Shown piece after piece: positions 7,226-15,502 of a DNA stretch of 36,844 nt. How positions within the stretch are numbered: the stretch's first letter is position 1; each line of letters starts with the position of its first letter. A program made the position numbers and the translations under genes. The stretch is from Bacillota bacterium. Its GTDB lineage: Bacteria > Bacillota > Negativicutes > Sporomusales > CTSoil-080. The notes under the pieces are model-generated. The model was not told the origin of the DNA. It worked only from the letters and a program-made list of their open reading frames with translations, and made no database searches. Location of the stretch: positions 1 to 36,844 of the forward strand of contig JAGGAC010000022.1 in assembly GCA_017889635.1 (NCBI GenBank). The letters are read 5' to 3'.

Positions 7226-7245
7226 AAAAACAGCCCTGTTTTTTT
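7226..7245 (+). terminator. Probable tetR terminator
   Basis: AAAAACA and TGTTTTT flank GCCC, with the T-run continuing to 7245. The stem is short and A/T rich. It lies 105 bp after the tetR stop. A further 8-bp palindrome GACGTAAT-TAA-ATTACGTC is at 7284-7302, function unknown. Confidence 0.4.
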
Positions 7246-7320
7246 ACCTTGTTATTAAATATATGGGTTCTTGAACTATTCTAGACGTAATTAAATTACG
7301 TCTTCAATTAGGAGTACCGA

Positions 7321-7364
7321 ATAGAAGGGTTGTCTCAATACAAAAATTGAGACAACCCTTCTAT
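7321..7364. repeat. 19-bp perfect inverted repeat, 6-bp loop
   Basis: ATAGAAGGGTTGTCTCAAT (7321-7339) is followed, after ACAAAA, by its exact complement at 7346-7364. No T-run follows immediately on either strand. It stands between the tetR gene and the converging DUF2809 gene, so a terminator role is possible. The GGTTGTCTCAA core also resembles terminal repeats of some insertion sequences. Confidence 0.6.
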
Positions 7365-7385
7365 CAGTTTCATACCTTACTATCT

Positions 7386-7772
7386 CTATTCTTTATTCGA
7401 GTTATTTATCCCCAACTTTTCACAAGTAACTCCTATAGCAATACCAGTTATATAGCACAAAATATTATAGAATGAAAAAACATACCCTAAAATCAGCCCT
7501 CCTATTATGGTATAACGAAATGTATCAATCCACGGAGCATGATAGAACTTAGCTACTTCAATCCCTATCGAAAAGATAGCTGATAATATTGCATTATTTA
7601 ATATCGGCCTATCTCTAAAAATAAATCCCATAATGAAAAATACCATGAGCCCCCACAAAATATCTCCTATCCATTTAGGTAACCAGCTGGGAATCTCTCT
7701 AGAAAGCAAGCCTACTACAATAACCACCAATACCAAAATCAAGTAATATAACCTCTTGCGCCTAATAAGCAT
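7386..7772 (-). CDS. DUF2809-type membrane protein
   Basis: The 128-aa protein has four predicted membrane helices. The conserved DUF2809 features are visible: RKRLYYLIL at the N-terminus, LLSREIPSWLPKWIGDILWGL written here as LLSREIPSWLP then KWIGDILWGLMV, and AKFYHAPWIDTFR near residue 80. The biochemical role of the family is unknown. The ATG follows AAGGGGA. It lies 55 bp behind the DUF4153 gene and is the last gene of a four-gene minus-strand operon of membrane and regulatory proteins. Confidence 0.85.
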   Translation of the reverse strand: MLIRRKRLYYLILVLVVIVVGLLSREIPSWLPKWIGDILWGLMVFFIMGFIFRDRPILNNAILSAIFSIGIEVAKFYHAPWIDTFRYTIIGGLILGYVFSFYNILCYITGIAIGVTCEKLGINNSNKE

Positions 7773-7827
7773 AACATTCCCCTTATTCAGTTCGAAAAAA
7801 TGTTATTCTTTGAATTTAAAAGCTGCT

Positions 7828-9315
7828 TTAATAAATTCTCCACAGAATATTCCTTGCACGTTGCTCAGACAAATTAAATCCCTGCCAGTTCCGATTTACA
7901 GAAAGCTGGTCTTGTTTATTGGCAATATGTATTCTAGCTGCCAGTTCTATATTCCGGTCTGGCTCTTGGGTCAGCGCCACTAAACAAGGCAAAACGTCAT
8001 AGGATAACCCCGCCATATAATCGACATCTATCACACCGGTTCGATAAAACCGCTCCATGTTCTTATTGGCTATAAATGTGTCTACATTAACATAGTTAAT
8101 TAGTACATAGGCAATAAGCCCTATCATTACGTACCATTTAGCAAGATTTATTCTGTCAACCCAGACCTTATAAATGGTTGCGCACAACATGACAAACACC
8201 ATTCCCATGAAGCCATGAGTAAATACTCTCAGGTAAGTATATCCATAGCTTTCTTCATATAGCGACATCCTATAATGAGCAGAAAGCAACATGACAAATG
8301 TACTTAATAAAAGAACACTATTTAGCCCCTTCAATATTATTGCTAATCTGCGCCTGGATGTTACCGTGAGGGTTACGTTTCCGACCACGATTCCAGTATT
8401 TATTAACACCACAGCAACCAGTTCAAAAAAACCTCTTCTGGCATAAGCCGCATAAGTCAGACCTGAAGGCAAAAGATCAGAAAAGCCGCCAAAAAGATAG
8501 GAAAACTGGATGACAGAAAACAAGAGATATACCGCACTCAAAACACTCAGAGCAGTAATGACGATGATCTCGTCAAGATTTTTCGCCCCTGCGTCATAAG
8601 AAACCTGTTCGACCCTGTTATTATTAAGACCCCAGATAAAACTGAAGACCACCATTGTTATCAAACCAACCATCAATGAATGCTTGGTAATCTCTACAAT
8701 ATTGATATTGGACAAAATGGCTCTGACAAGAACTTCAAATACCGGATCTGCCGAAGAAAGCAGTATCACTACAACAACAAGAATTGGAAGAGAAAAAACT
8801 AAACCAAGGATCACTTTCCTGAAAACCGAACGAGTTGCTACCTCACTTTCTTGGCGTGCCAGAGCCCACATCAGGAAAAACGGTTTTGCTACAAACTGGA
8901 GAGGACGAATAATTAAGCCACCAAAAACATCTTTCAGAAAGCCGCTATGAAACCATTCGTGCCGACTACTCTTAGTAACCACCAGTATATGCGCTACAAA
9001 TAAAACAGGTATTACCATAGAATTTAAAAAACAGAGAATTTCGTTAGTAAATAGTAACCTAGTCAAAGCAAGAGCTATAAGTGGAAAAACCAGGAACCAT
9101 CCAATGCTCTGTTCCTTAACCAACAATGGCCTTGTATTTCCATATACTATAGCCAGTAAAGCTATAATAAAAACCGGATAAGATATGGCCGCAAAAGGCT
9201 GGGCGATTAAAACATCATAGCCTGCTGCCAAAACAACTGAGCTGACTAACATAACCAAATTACCACGGGTCACCAAGTTTTTCATAGTGCTTTTTTCTTC
9301 CTCATACACAAACAT
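7828..9315 (-). CDS. DUF4153/DUF4173 multi-helix membrane protein
   Basis: The 495-aa protein has about ten or more membrane helices and ends in a soluble tail of roughly 90 residues. The segment TYAAYARRGFFELVAV near residue 290 is the hallmark of the DUF4153/DUF4173 family. The function is unknown. Start ATG 9315 has AGGAGG 7 bp before it; a second ATG at 9285 (MKNLVTRGN) with GAGGAA is possible. It is preceded within 20 bp by a small XRE regulator and that by a DUF2975 gene, a grouping suggesting one regulated membrane function. Confidence 0.85.
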   Translation of the reverse strand: MFVYEEEKSTMKNLVTRGNLVMLVSSVVLAAGYDVLIAQPFAAISYPVFIIALLAIVYGNTRPLLVKEQSIGWFLVFPLIALALTRLLFTNEILCFLNSMVIPVLFVAHILVVTKSSRHEWFHSGFLKDVFGGLIIRPLQFVAKPFFLMWALARQESEVATRSVFRKVILGLVFSLPILVVVVILLSSADPVFEVLVRAILSNINIVEITKHSLMVGLITMVVFSFIWGLNNNRVEQVSYDAGAKNLDEIIVITALSVLSAVYLLFSVIQFSYLFGGFSDLLPSGLTYAAYARRGFFELVAVVLINTGIVVGNVTLTVTSRRRLAIILKGLNSVLLLSTFVMLLSAHYRMSLYEESYGYTYLRVFTHGFMGMVFVMLCATIYKVWVDRINLAKWYVMIGLIAYVLINYVNVDTFIANKNMERFYRTGVIDVDYMAGLSYDVLPCLVALTQEPDRNIELAARIHIANKQDQLSVNRNWQGFNLSEQRARNILWRIY

Positions 9316-9335
9316 ACATGCACCTCCTAACGTTG

Positions 9336-9557
9336 CTAGACGTTCTGTTCATCATCAGGAACATATTCCAGGATGTCTCCAGGCTGACAATTTAGTGCCT
9401 TGCAGACAGCATCCAGGGTGGAAAACCTGATCGCCTTGGCCTTATTGTTTTTAAGAATCGACAGATTGGCTAACGTTAAGTCTACTTTCCCTGCAAGATC
9501 TGAAAGTCCAATTTTTCGTTTGGCCATCATAACATCAAGATTAACAACTATTGCCAT
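9336..9557 (-). CDS. Small XRE-family (Cro/CI-type) regulator
   Basis: At 73 aa this is little more than one helix-turn-helix domain, with LSDLAGKVDLTLANLSILKN forming the two key helices and a C-terminal LDAVCKALNCQPGDILEY. It belongs to the small YozG-like group. Such proteins are often encoded next to DUF2975 membrane proteins, as here. It probably acts on the large inverted-repeat operator upstream of the operon (10079-10141). The ATG follows GGAGGAAATAAAA. The gaps to its neighbours are only 14 and 20 bp. Confidence 0.9.
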   Translation of the reverse strand: MAIVVNLDVMMAKRKIGLSDLAGKVDLTLANLSILKNNKAKAIRFSTLDAVCKALNCQPGDILEYVPDDEQNV

Positions 9558-9571
9558 TTTTATTTCCTCCG

Positions 9572-10033
9572 CTATATAGTAAGATCATTTTCTTCTTTGA
9601 CTTCAATGGCCTGGCTGAATACTTCAGAAAATACCAAACCGGCTAGCCCAAACAGAAGGAAACCCAACGCGACAATAATTGTCAAAAAGCTGATGTAAAA
9701 AATTATCTTTATGATATACGCTGCCGAGATAAAAAGCGCCATTATTGCTATTCGTTTAAGACAGGTTGCGTTTTGTCTCTGAAAAGGTTTGCGGTCGTTT
9801 ATACTGCGAAACATTCGCCTTAACTCATAAACCATGACTAGTCCAAATGCGCCAGTCACAAATAGAAAACCCAATAAAAACCAGTAGTTCTCGCCTGCGC
9901 TCCATGCGAGGTTTTCAAAACACCACTTTAAGCAGACTGGCAAACTAATTACAATTGCAGCTCCACCAGCGAGAATCATATCCAGCATGTACTTTACAGC
10001 ACCCGAAATCCCTTTTTTGCTAACTATCTCCAC
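9572..10033 (-). CDS. DUF2975 membrane protein
   Basis: The 153-aa protein has four predicted membrane helices and a central conserved segment YELRRMFRSINDRKPFQRQNA between helices 2 and 3, typical of DUF2975. The function is not established; together with the XRE gene it may form a membrane sensor/regulator pair. The start is GTG at 10033 with AGGAGGG 8 bp upstream. It is first in the operon, 33 bp behind a consensus promoter. Confidence 0.85.
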   Translation of the reverse strand: MEIVSKKGISGAVKYMLDMILAGGAAIVISLPVCLKWCFENLAWSAGENYWFLLGFLFVTGAFGLVMVYELRRMFRSINDRKPFQRQNATCLKRIAIMALFISAAYIIKIIFYISFLTIIVALGFLLFGLAGLVFSEVFSQAIEVKEENDLTI

Positions 10034-10065
10034 TAAACAATCCCTCCTCGGTTACTTTGTATTTT

Positions 10066-10094
10066 ATTATACAGCTCCCCATAATGAATATCAA
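10066..10094 (-). promoter_or_regulatory. Sigma-A promoter of DUF2975-XRE operon
   Basis: On the minus strand TTGATA (10094-10089) and TATAAT (10071-10066) are exactly 17 bp apart. The -35 box lies inside one arm of a long inverted repeat, so the operon is probably repressed by a protein bound there. Confidence 0.75.
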
Positions 10095-10141
10095 TATTTT
10101 TTTATTGAATTTCGATAAAAACATATTGATATTCATTATGG
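10079..10141. promoter_or_regulatory. Long inverted-repeat operator, two 19-bp arms
   Basis: CCATAATGAATATCAATAT (10079-10097) is repeated exactly as its complement at 10123-10141, separated by 25 bp of A/T-rich DNA. The proximal arm contains the -35 box. Each arm matches about 12 of 15 positions of the Fur-type consensus TGATAATCATTATCA, in opposite orientation. It may be an XRE autoregulatory site or a metal-responsive site. Confidence 0.65.
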
Positions 10142-10202
10142 CATATAAATAATGCAGCACCCAGTTAGCTATCTAACTGACACCATACCCACCCACAAAA
10201 AC

Positions 10203-10230
10203 AAAAACCCGCGTTAATTTGCGGGTTTTT
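10203..10230 (-). terminator. Terminator of the double P-loop ATPase gene
   Basis: AAAAACCCGC (10203-10212) pairs with GCGGGTTTTT (10221-10230) around an 8-nt loop. On the minus strand it is followed by more T-rich sequence, 35 bp beyond the stop codon. Confidence 0.85.
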
Positions 10231-10264
10231 AGGCTTTCCAATTTGCATAATAAAGCCGAACACA

Positions 10265-11371
10265 TTATTGAACTATGTTTCCCTTGATATACGCTACGCG
10301 CTCATACGTTCTTTGCCAAAGATTCTGTATTGCTTGAAAATCCATGTTAGGAATATAATATGCCTCCAATTGATCATGCAATTCCTTGGATTGCTTGATA
10401 CAGGCCACGCTCTTAATAAACAGTTCGAGAAACACTTCTTCGTCATAGGCGATAGCATCCTCAGATTTTTTAATAACCGTCGAATTCAAATACTGATTCA
10501 TCTCTATCGTTCCTGCTGCTTTCATAACGATATTATACACATGTGGCATATTTGATGTAGTAACTGCTACATCCAGACTGGGAATGACAAGGTGCTCAGG
10601 TTTCATCGGATCCAGCGGACAGTAAAAAACCTCAACATCCAAACCACGCACAACGGCCATGCTTATAACTTTTTGCACGATAGTACTTTTACCTGTTCCT
10701 GGATTGCCATTAATAACATAGCAACTTTTTTGATTCCAAACAGATGATTCTAAATAGTTTACCGGTCCGTCCGGCGTAATAGCTGAGGCAAAAAGTTTAC
10801 GTACTTTGCCTGCCCCCCTTGTATTTACACCAGCAAATATTTTCTCAATTAATTCTTCAGCCACACGATTGGCTTCGGCAATATCCAACGCAGAACTGTT
10901 TATTGCCGCTATATCATCATAAATGGATTTAGCCGCATTCAACAATCTATAAGCTCTCTGAAAGTTTCGCGAGATTTCGGCATTATAGTCAATTATCGTT
11001 TTTTTATGCGGAACAATTCCTTTCTCATCCCAAAAATCCCCTAAATGAATAATCTCATCAACACATCCGGGATTCTTGGGGTCTACAATATGGGGCGCTG
11101 TACCATCAATAAATGCCACCTGCAAATCCGGAATAACCAGACCGTCTAGCGACTTATTATCGCTAGAACAATGATGGAACTCCACATCATGTCCCTGTGA
11201 AATCATGGCTTCTCCAATTTTGCGCATGAAAGTGGATTTCCCTGTGCCTGGTCCACCCTTCAAAATAAAGATACGATTAGCATCGACGGGAATTATGTAA
11301 TTATAATAAGAGAAAAAACCCTGTGGTGTATTGCCCCCTGGAAAAAGGTGCCGTACTTTTCCCTCTCTCAT
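10265..11371 (-). CDS. Double P-loop ATPase, PRK06851-like
   Basis: The 368-aa protein is an internal duplication of an ATP-binding unit. Walker A sites are at residues 39-46 (GGPGTGKS) and 222-229 (GNPGTGKS). Each is followed by a parallel segment: HDVEFHHCSSDNKSLDGLVIPDL in the first half (written in parts as HDVEFHHCSSD and GLVIPDLQVAF) and LDVEVFYCPLD with LVIPSLDVAV in the second. It resembles uncharacterised clostridial ATPases of the PRK06851 group; the substrate is unknown. The ATG at 11371 is preferred over a longer frame because AAAGGAGG precedes it and because the longer frame would cross a terminator at 11496-11520. Confidence 0.9.
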   Translation of the reverse strand: MREGKVRHLFPGGNTPQGFFSYYNYIIPVDANRIFILKGGPGTGKSTFMRKIGEAMISQGHDVEFHHCSSDNKSLDGLVIPDLQVAFIDGTAPHIVDPKNPGCVDEIIHLGDFWDEKGIVPHKKTIIDYNAEISRNFQRAYRLLNAAKSIYDDIAAINSSALDIAEANRVAEELIEKIFAGVNTRGAGKVRKLFASAITPDGPVNYLESSVWNQKSCYVINGNPGTGKSTIVQKVISMAVVRGLDVEVFYCPLDPMKPEHLVIPSLDVAVTTSNMPHVYNIVMKAAGTIEMNQYLNSTVIKKSEDAIAYDEEVFLELFIKSVACIKQSKELHDQLEAYYIPNMDFQAIQNLWQRTYERVAYIKGNIVQ

Positions 11372-11495
11372 AATATCAAAGCCTCCTTTTAATCCCGCAT
11401 ATACGGGCGATTCTAACGTACAATATGATATGCCCCAAAAGCAAAAATGCCACTCTGACCCCCTTGACCTCCACAACTCAATCCAACGAACAACA

Positions 11496-11520
11496 AAAAC
11501 CCGCGAAAGTCGCGGGTTTT
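11496..11520 (-). terminator. Terminator of the small hypothetical gene
   Basis: An 11-bp perfect stem AAAACCCGCGA/TCGCGGGTTTT has a 3-nt loop and TTTTGTTG after it on the minus strand. It lies 57 bp past the stop of the gene at 11577-11795. Confidence 0.85.
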
Positions 11521-11576
11521 CAGGCATCTAGCCTTACAAGGTAACATGAATCGTCATAAGCTGGTAATAACTCGCC

Positions 11577-11795
11577 TTAAAATAGTGCTACAAAATCACC
11601 TCTGTTTTTTTTCCAGACATCATATGACTTTTCCCCTCTGTCATTAATAATGTAGTATATTAGTTGACCATCAACCGTTTCAGAATACAATTCGTATTGT
11701 ACGTTTTCCGTTACACCCAATTCATCATTGCTTTCATAAGCCATCCATTTTGAAGCTTCTTCAGGAGTAAACTGAATTGTATAAAAAGTTCCCAT
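11577..11795 (-). CDS. Small hypothetical protein
   Basis: The 72-aa soluble, acidic protein is not recognised. It begins MGTFYTIQFTPEEASKW and has alternating hydrophobic strands (VQYELYSETV, GQLIYYII) suggesting a small beta-rich domain. The ATG at 11795 has GAGG 7 bp before it; the GTG at 11801 would be too close to that site. It has its own terminator and probably its own extended -10 promoter, so it is likely a real single-gene unit. Confidence 0.7.
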   Translation of the reverse strand: MGTFYTIQFTPEEASKWMAYESNDELGVTENVQYELYSETVDGQLIYYIINDRGEKSYDVWKKNRGDFVALF

Positions 11796-11883
11796 TATCA
11801 CACCTCAATCATTTTTTTATTGTTTAGCAACATTGTAAGCAACCACAATAGTTCCTTTCCAATGGCAAATAAATTATTTTAAC

Positions 11884-11892
11884 ATTGTAGCA
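11884..11892 (-). promoter_or_regulatory. Possible extended -10 promoter of small gene
   Basis: The minus strand reads TGCTACAAT, an extended -10 element, with only a weak TGTTAA at -35 spacing. The rest of 11796-12036 shows no gene: one open frame of about 45 codons lacks a start codon. Confidence 0.3.
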
Positions 11893-12036
11893 TATTTCGC
11901 TAATATTTAACAGAAGCAATTAGTAGAACCACGTTGTAAGCGAGCGTAGGAAGACTTCATTTTTCCACCATTCTAGCAACTCAGCAGATTCTTTTGTATC
12001 ATGAATAGCGTGGAACTCACAATTTCTAGGGCTAGC

Positions 12037-12063
12037 AAAAAATCCGCGAAATTCGCGGATTTT
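12037..12063 (-). terminator. Terminator of the chemoreceptor gene
   Basis: AAAATCCGCGAA pairs with TTCGCGGATTTT across the centre at 12051, followed on the minus strand by TTTTTTGC. It lies 30 bp beyond the MCP stop codon. Confidence 0.85.
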
Positions 12064-12092
12064 AATATATTGTCACGCCACCCACTGCAACA

Positions 12093-13859
12093 TTAGATTC
12101 GAAAATGGCTTACAGCTTTCTCCAAATCCAAGGCTAGTTTAGCAAGGCTCTGACTCGAGGAAGCAATTTCTTCCATAGATGCCGATTGTTCTTCCGTAGC
12201 CGCCGACACAGTCTGCGATTCTCCCACAGCGGCTTTGCTAAGGCTATTAACAGTTTGCACAGACGCCACGATCTGCTGGCTGCCGCTGGCCATTTGTTGC
12301 ATAGCGGCAGAAATTTCTTTTACTTGCTTGGACACATTCGTTACCAAAATTACTATTTCTTTAAACGCTTCACCAGCCATTGTGACAACCTCTGTTCCCA
12401 CCTTAACCTCATGAGTACCTTCATCCATTGCCACTACTGCCTGTTCGGTATCTGCCTGGATTTCACCAATCAAAACAGCAATCTTTTGGGCTGCATCCTG
12501 TGACTGTTCCGCCAGCTTACGCACTTCTTCCGCGACAACAGCAAACCCTCTGCCTTGTTCACCAGCGCGAGCCGCTTCAATCGCCGCATTCAGCGCCAAC
12601 AGATTTGTCTGTCCGGCAATACCGCTAATTACACTAACTATCTCACCAATCTCTTTCGACCGTTCTCCCAACTTGGCGACAACCTGCGCACTATTATTTA
12701 CAGTTTGTTCAATCTGCGTCATTTGAGTAACAGCCTTGGCTACCGCTTGATCGCCGCCCTTGGCTCTTTCGGCAGCTTGCGCAGAATGCTCGGCTACCTG
12801 ATTGGAACTGGCTGCAGCCTGCTGAATACCTGCTGACATCTGTTCTACTATAGCTGATGTTTCGTCTACTGCTCGCAATTGTTTTGCCGCCCCTTCGGCC
12901 ACATCGCTAATTGATTCCGCTACTTGCGTTACCGCCAACGCCGACTGTTCCGCACTGGCAGTAAGTTCCTCACTAGCAGCACCCACTTGACTTGATGAAC
13001 TTGCTATTTCTCTTATTAAGCTATGCAAGTTCGTCTTCATCTCATTAACTGAGTTTGATAAAACTCCAATCTCATCTTTAGATGTTACGTCTAAGTCTGC
13101 AATACCCAAATTGCCATCAGCAATCTGACGCACGCCTTCTGCCGCAGCAACGATTGGAGCTGATATCTTTCGACTTACACGTAATGCTATAATAGTCGCA
13201 ATCCCAAGACACATTAACCCAATTAATGCCGACACTCCTATATCAAGCATTAACTTACGTTGATTTTCTTCGGTTTTTATAAGTACACTTTTTTCAATAT
13301 GATCCACCCAGTTTCCTGTGCCAATAACCCAGTTATACGGTTTAAACAAAAGAGAATATCCTCGTTTAGGCAAATCTTCTGTTTGATTAGGTTTGGGAAA
13401 CCAATAATCGGTATAACCACCATTTGGTTGCATACTATTAGCAATAATTTCGCGTATAAATTTTTTCCCTTTTGAATCAACAAGATCAATACGGCTCTTG
13501 CCTTCAATTTCACGCCCCAGGAGTACAACACTAACCCCTTCGGTAGTATCAATCCAAAAATAATTGCCATCATCAAATCGCAAATCACGAATCAAATCCG
13601 CAGCTTGCTTTTTAGCTTCCGATTCAGTCAAAAGTCCTTTTTGTTGTTTATCATATATTTCTTGTGCTAAGCTATAAGCAGTTTCCACCTGCAATTTTAT
13701 ACTTCTATCAAACTGCTCGAACATTGTTGTACGGTAATTTTTTATCTCAGCATCATTTTTACGAACGGTATCAAAAATTGTATAACAAGAAAGAATAAAT
13801 ACACATATAAAACTAGTTGCAAGCAAAGCTGTTATTAACCTATACTTTAGTTTTGTCAT
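12093..13859 (-). CDS. Methyl-accepting chemotaxis protein, sCache sensor
   Basis: The 588-aa transmembrane chemoreceptor has TM1 at about 7-29. A periplasmic single-Cache (sCache_2-type) domain follows at about 35-190, with the landmark [11 protein letters not shown], and then TM2 near 195-218. A HAMP linker (about 218-270) leads to a long coiled-coil signalling domain. The receptor tip that contacts CheA/CheW is intact: [20 protein letters not shown], then [10 protein letters not shown]. There is no CheR-tether pentapeptide at the C-terminus. The ligand is unknown; sCache_2 receptors often sense small carboxylates. ATG 13859 is chosen because GGAGAG lies 10 bp before it; the frame is open upstream to a TTG at 13877. 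A GEMM riboswitch and a promoter lie in its leader, linking motility to cyclic dinucleotides. Confidence 0.95.
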   Translation of the reverse strand: MTKLKYRLITALLATSFICVFILSCYTIFDTVRKNDAEIKNYRTTMFEQFDRSIKLQVETAYSLAQEIYDKQQKGLLTESEAKKQAADLIRDLRFDDGNYFWIDTTEGVSVVLLGREIEGKSRIDLVDSKGKKFIREIIANSMQPNGGYTDYWFPKPNQTEDLPKRGYSLLFKPYNWVIGTGNWVDHIEKSVLIKTEENQRKLMLDIGVSALIGLMCLGIATIIALRVSRKISAPIVAAAEGVRQIADGNLGIADLDVTSKDEIGVLSNSVNEMKTNLHSLIREIASSSSQVGAASEELTASAEQSALAVTQVAESISDVAEGAAKQLRAVDETSAIVEQMSAGIQQAAASSNQVAEHSAQAAERAKGGDQAVAKAVTQMTQIEQTVNNSAQVVAKLGERSKEIGEIVSVISGIAGQTNLLALNAAIEAARAGEQGRGFAVVAEEVRKLAEQSQDAAQKIAVLIGEIQADTEQAVVAMDEGTHEVKVGTEVVTMAGEAFKEIVILVTNVSKQVKEISAAMQQMASGSQQIVASVQTVNSLSKAAVGESQTVSAATEEQSASMEEIASSSQSLAKLALDLEKAVSHFRI

Positions 13860-14006
13860 TACAAAACCGCTCTCCAATCCTAAAATTAGTTAAGTACATC
13901 ACCTTTCAGATGTAAAAACACGTATTATTTTAAACAAATCTCTCCTTTCATTCCCACATTTAATTAAACTTTAAATGCAGGAGTCTTTTATATTACCAGG
14001 CGAAAA

Positions 14007-14070
14007 GGACAAAAAGAAATGCCGACTTCATGAGAATGCGGATGTATTATATCCTTCTCCATAAAGCGGC
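14007..14070 (-). terminator. Riboswitch-linked terminator before the MCP
   Basis: On the minus strand a long imperfect stem starts with GCCG at 14070 and ends with CGGC at 14021, with GAGAA/TTCTC and GGAT/ATCC pairings inside. It is followed by ATTTCTTTTTGTC. Its first base pairs reuse the 3' end of the GEMM aptamer (GGTTGCC), as expected for a ligand-controlled terminator. Confidence 0.65.
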
Positions 14071-14140
14071 AACCTGGCAATAGCCTATTATCCTTAACCC
14101 CATAGTTTTGCCCCCCAACCTTTGGCAACTTTGCCAACAG
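14068..14140 (-). ncRNA. GEMM-I-type (c-di-GMP/cGAMP) riboswitch before MCP
   Basis: The minus strand reads GGCAAAG (14135), a short hairpin TTGCC-AAAG-GTTGG region, GGGGGCAAAACTATGGGG, a variable stem, and the 3' signature TTGCCAGGTTGCC (14080-14068). The same core GCAAAACTATGGG and CCAGGTTGCC occur in the riboswitch at 1467-1550. The first stem is less regular than consensus and lacks a clean GAAA loop, so this copy is slightly less certain. Chemoreceptor genes are a known class of targets for this family. Confidence 0.75.
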
Positions 14141-14181
14141 AAGTATTGTTAGCTATTATATTTGAGTCCTAGTTATACACC

Positions 14182-14210
14182 ATTGTATATTATTCGATAT
14201 TTTTCGTCAA
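14182..14210 (-). promoter_or_regulatory. Sigma-A promoter of riboswitch-MCP transcript
   Basis: On the minus strand TTGACG (14210-14205) and TACAAT (14187-14182) are separated by 17 bp. Transcription would start near 14175, about 40 bp before the aptamer. The rest of 13860-14325 contains only this leader. Confidence 0.75.
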
Positions 14211-14325
14211 TTTATGTTTACTGGTAATTTATAAAGATCTTGGAACACGCTTCTATAAATACCTAAAACGCAAGGTTGGGCCATTTTGGTCGTTAACAAA
14301 AACACGATTTCTCCCAATATCTAAA

Positions 14326-14958
14326 TTATTGATTTTCCTTTTCTCTTTCCAGCATTATCACAACAGGACGATGAGTAATTTGCCAGCCTAGGAAAACTAG
14401 ACATACTACCAACAATATTCCGGTTAAAATCATAGGCAAAGTAGGCCCAATAAATTTACAAATACGATATACTAAAGCAACCCAAGCTTTTACAATATGA
14501 GTTCGTTGCAGAGGTTCTTGCGCTACCTGGGAGAACCATGAAATAAAGCTACCAAACACTGCGACAACTACCAAACAAATTCCGGGAAACAGTACAGCGT
14601 CAGATAGTTTTTGTTTAGCAACTGTACGAGTAAAGTTTTGCGCTATATACGTATGGATAGTCTCAAGACATTTATCCCGCTCCTCCAGATTTCGCATTGC
14701 TATAGTATGTATAACATATTCCCCATTAATTTTTGTCATAATATCAATTTCATTATCGTCTCTTTTCGAAGTTATTTCGTCAAGATGTATAAAATGAATA
14801 ATCTTGCCTCCCTTTGTTTCTACAATTCCATTTCCCTTCTCAGATAAATTTTTAATATAATCATCTGCTTCAATTTGGGTAATTTGGATTGCTAAAAAAT
14901 CTTCGTCAATAAGCACAACCTTTTTTTCATCTAACGGAATAACTACAGGTGTTTTCAT
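14326..14958 (-). CDS. Hypothetical protein with two C-terminal TM helices
   Basis: This 210-aa protein is not recognised. Residues 1-125 are soluble and rich in beta-strand patterns (VVIPLDEKKVVLIDEDFLAI, then GGKIIHFIHLDEI) and end in a helix RNLEERDKCLETIHTYI, an arrangement that could be PH-like but is not proven. Two hydrophobic helices follow at about 128-150 and 178-200, with a short basic/acidic tail. The start ATG 14958 has AAAGGAG 11 bp upstream and is preferred over a longer frame from 15009. No clear terminator follows, and no functional partner is visible. Confidence 0.75.
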   Translation of the reverse strand: MKTPVVIPLDEKKVVLIDEDFLAIQITQIEADDYIKNLSEKGNGIVETKGGKIIHFIHLDEITSKRDDNEIDIMTKINGEYVIHTIAMRNLEERDKCLETIHTYIAQNFTRTVAKQKLSDAVLFPGICLVVVAVFGSFISWFSQVAQEPLQRTHIVKAWVALVYRICKFIGPTLPMILTGILLVVCLVFLGWQITHRPVVIMLEREKENQ

Positions 14959-15157
14959 TATAAGCAAAACTCCTTTAATTAATATATTTAATTTTGAAAT
15001 TTTCACCATCGGCCTTAAAATTCCTGTATTTTTTTTCTTCGCATTAGAAATATTAATATTAAAGTATAATGAAATGATATAAAATGGTTTAGATCTTATT
15101 CACTATATTAAGAAAACCGGCGACGCCAAATAGATAATAATACAAAGAGTTAAGTCC

Positions 15158-15502
15158 ATGGTCTTATTATGTATAGATGAATTTCAGAACAAGCTTAAAT
15201 CTACATCATTAGGTAAATCAATGGTTATTGCATATCTTGAAAAGGATATAGCCGCACCAAAAAGCAAAAATCCAGATGATCTAAAAAAGACCATCCAGAC
15301 TTATATTGAAAAAGTAGTTATTTTCGAGGAACACGTCGAAACGCACCTCGTTCTATTTGTACATACAATTGGCGGAGGCGAACCAACACCACCAACGCGC
15401 AAAACTTTTGCTATCAGAAATTATCTGCTAAGCGAATCAATGGAACAGGGCGAACGCCACCGCAAATTATACCTAAAGCTAGTAACAATATGTTTTTCTT
15501 AA
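15158..15502 (+). pseudogene. C-terminal remnant of a site-specific recombinase
   Basis: The reading frame (114 codons) looks like the C-terminal end of a serine-recombinase protein, with PDDLKKTIQTYIEKVVIFEE and HLVLFVHTIGGGEP matching the usual end region of such proteins. The catalytic N-terminal domain (with the Ser nucleophile and the resolvase fold) and the DNA-binding middle are absent, and upstream sequence does not continue the frame. There is no clear ribosome-binding site. It is a truncated leftover of a mobile element or phage. Family assignment rests on short stretches only. Confidence 0.6.

Noticed and set aside
11372-11527. N-terminal extension of the double P-loop ATPase
   Set aside because: The extension crosses a strong terminator at 11496-11520, is unlike the family, and ATG 11371 has an ideal ribosome-binding site.
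11938-12073. Open minus-strand frame of about 45 codons after the MCP terminator
   Set aside because: It reads protein-like but has no start codon and begins inside the terminator hairpin.
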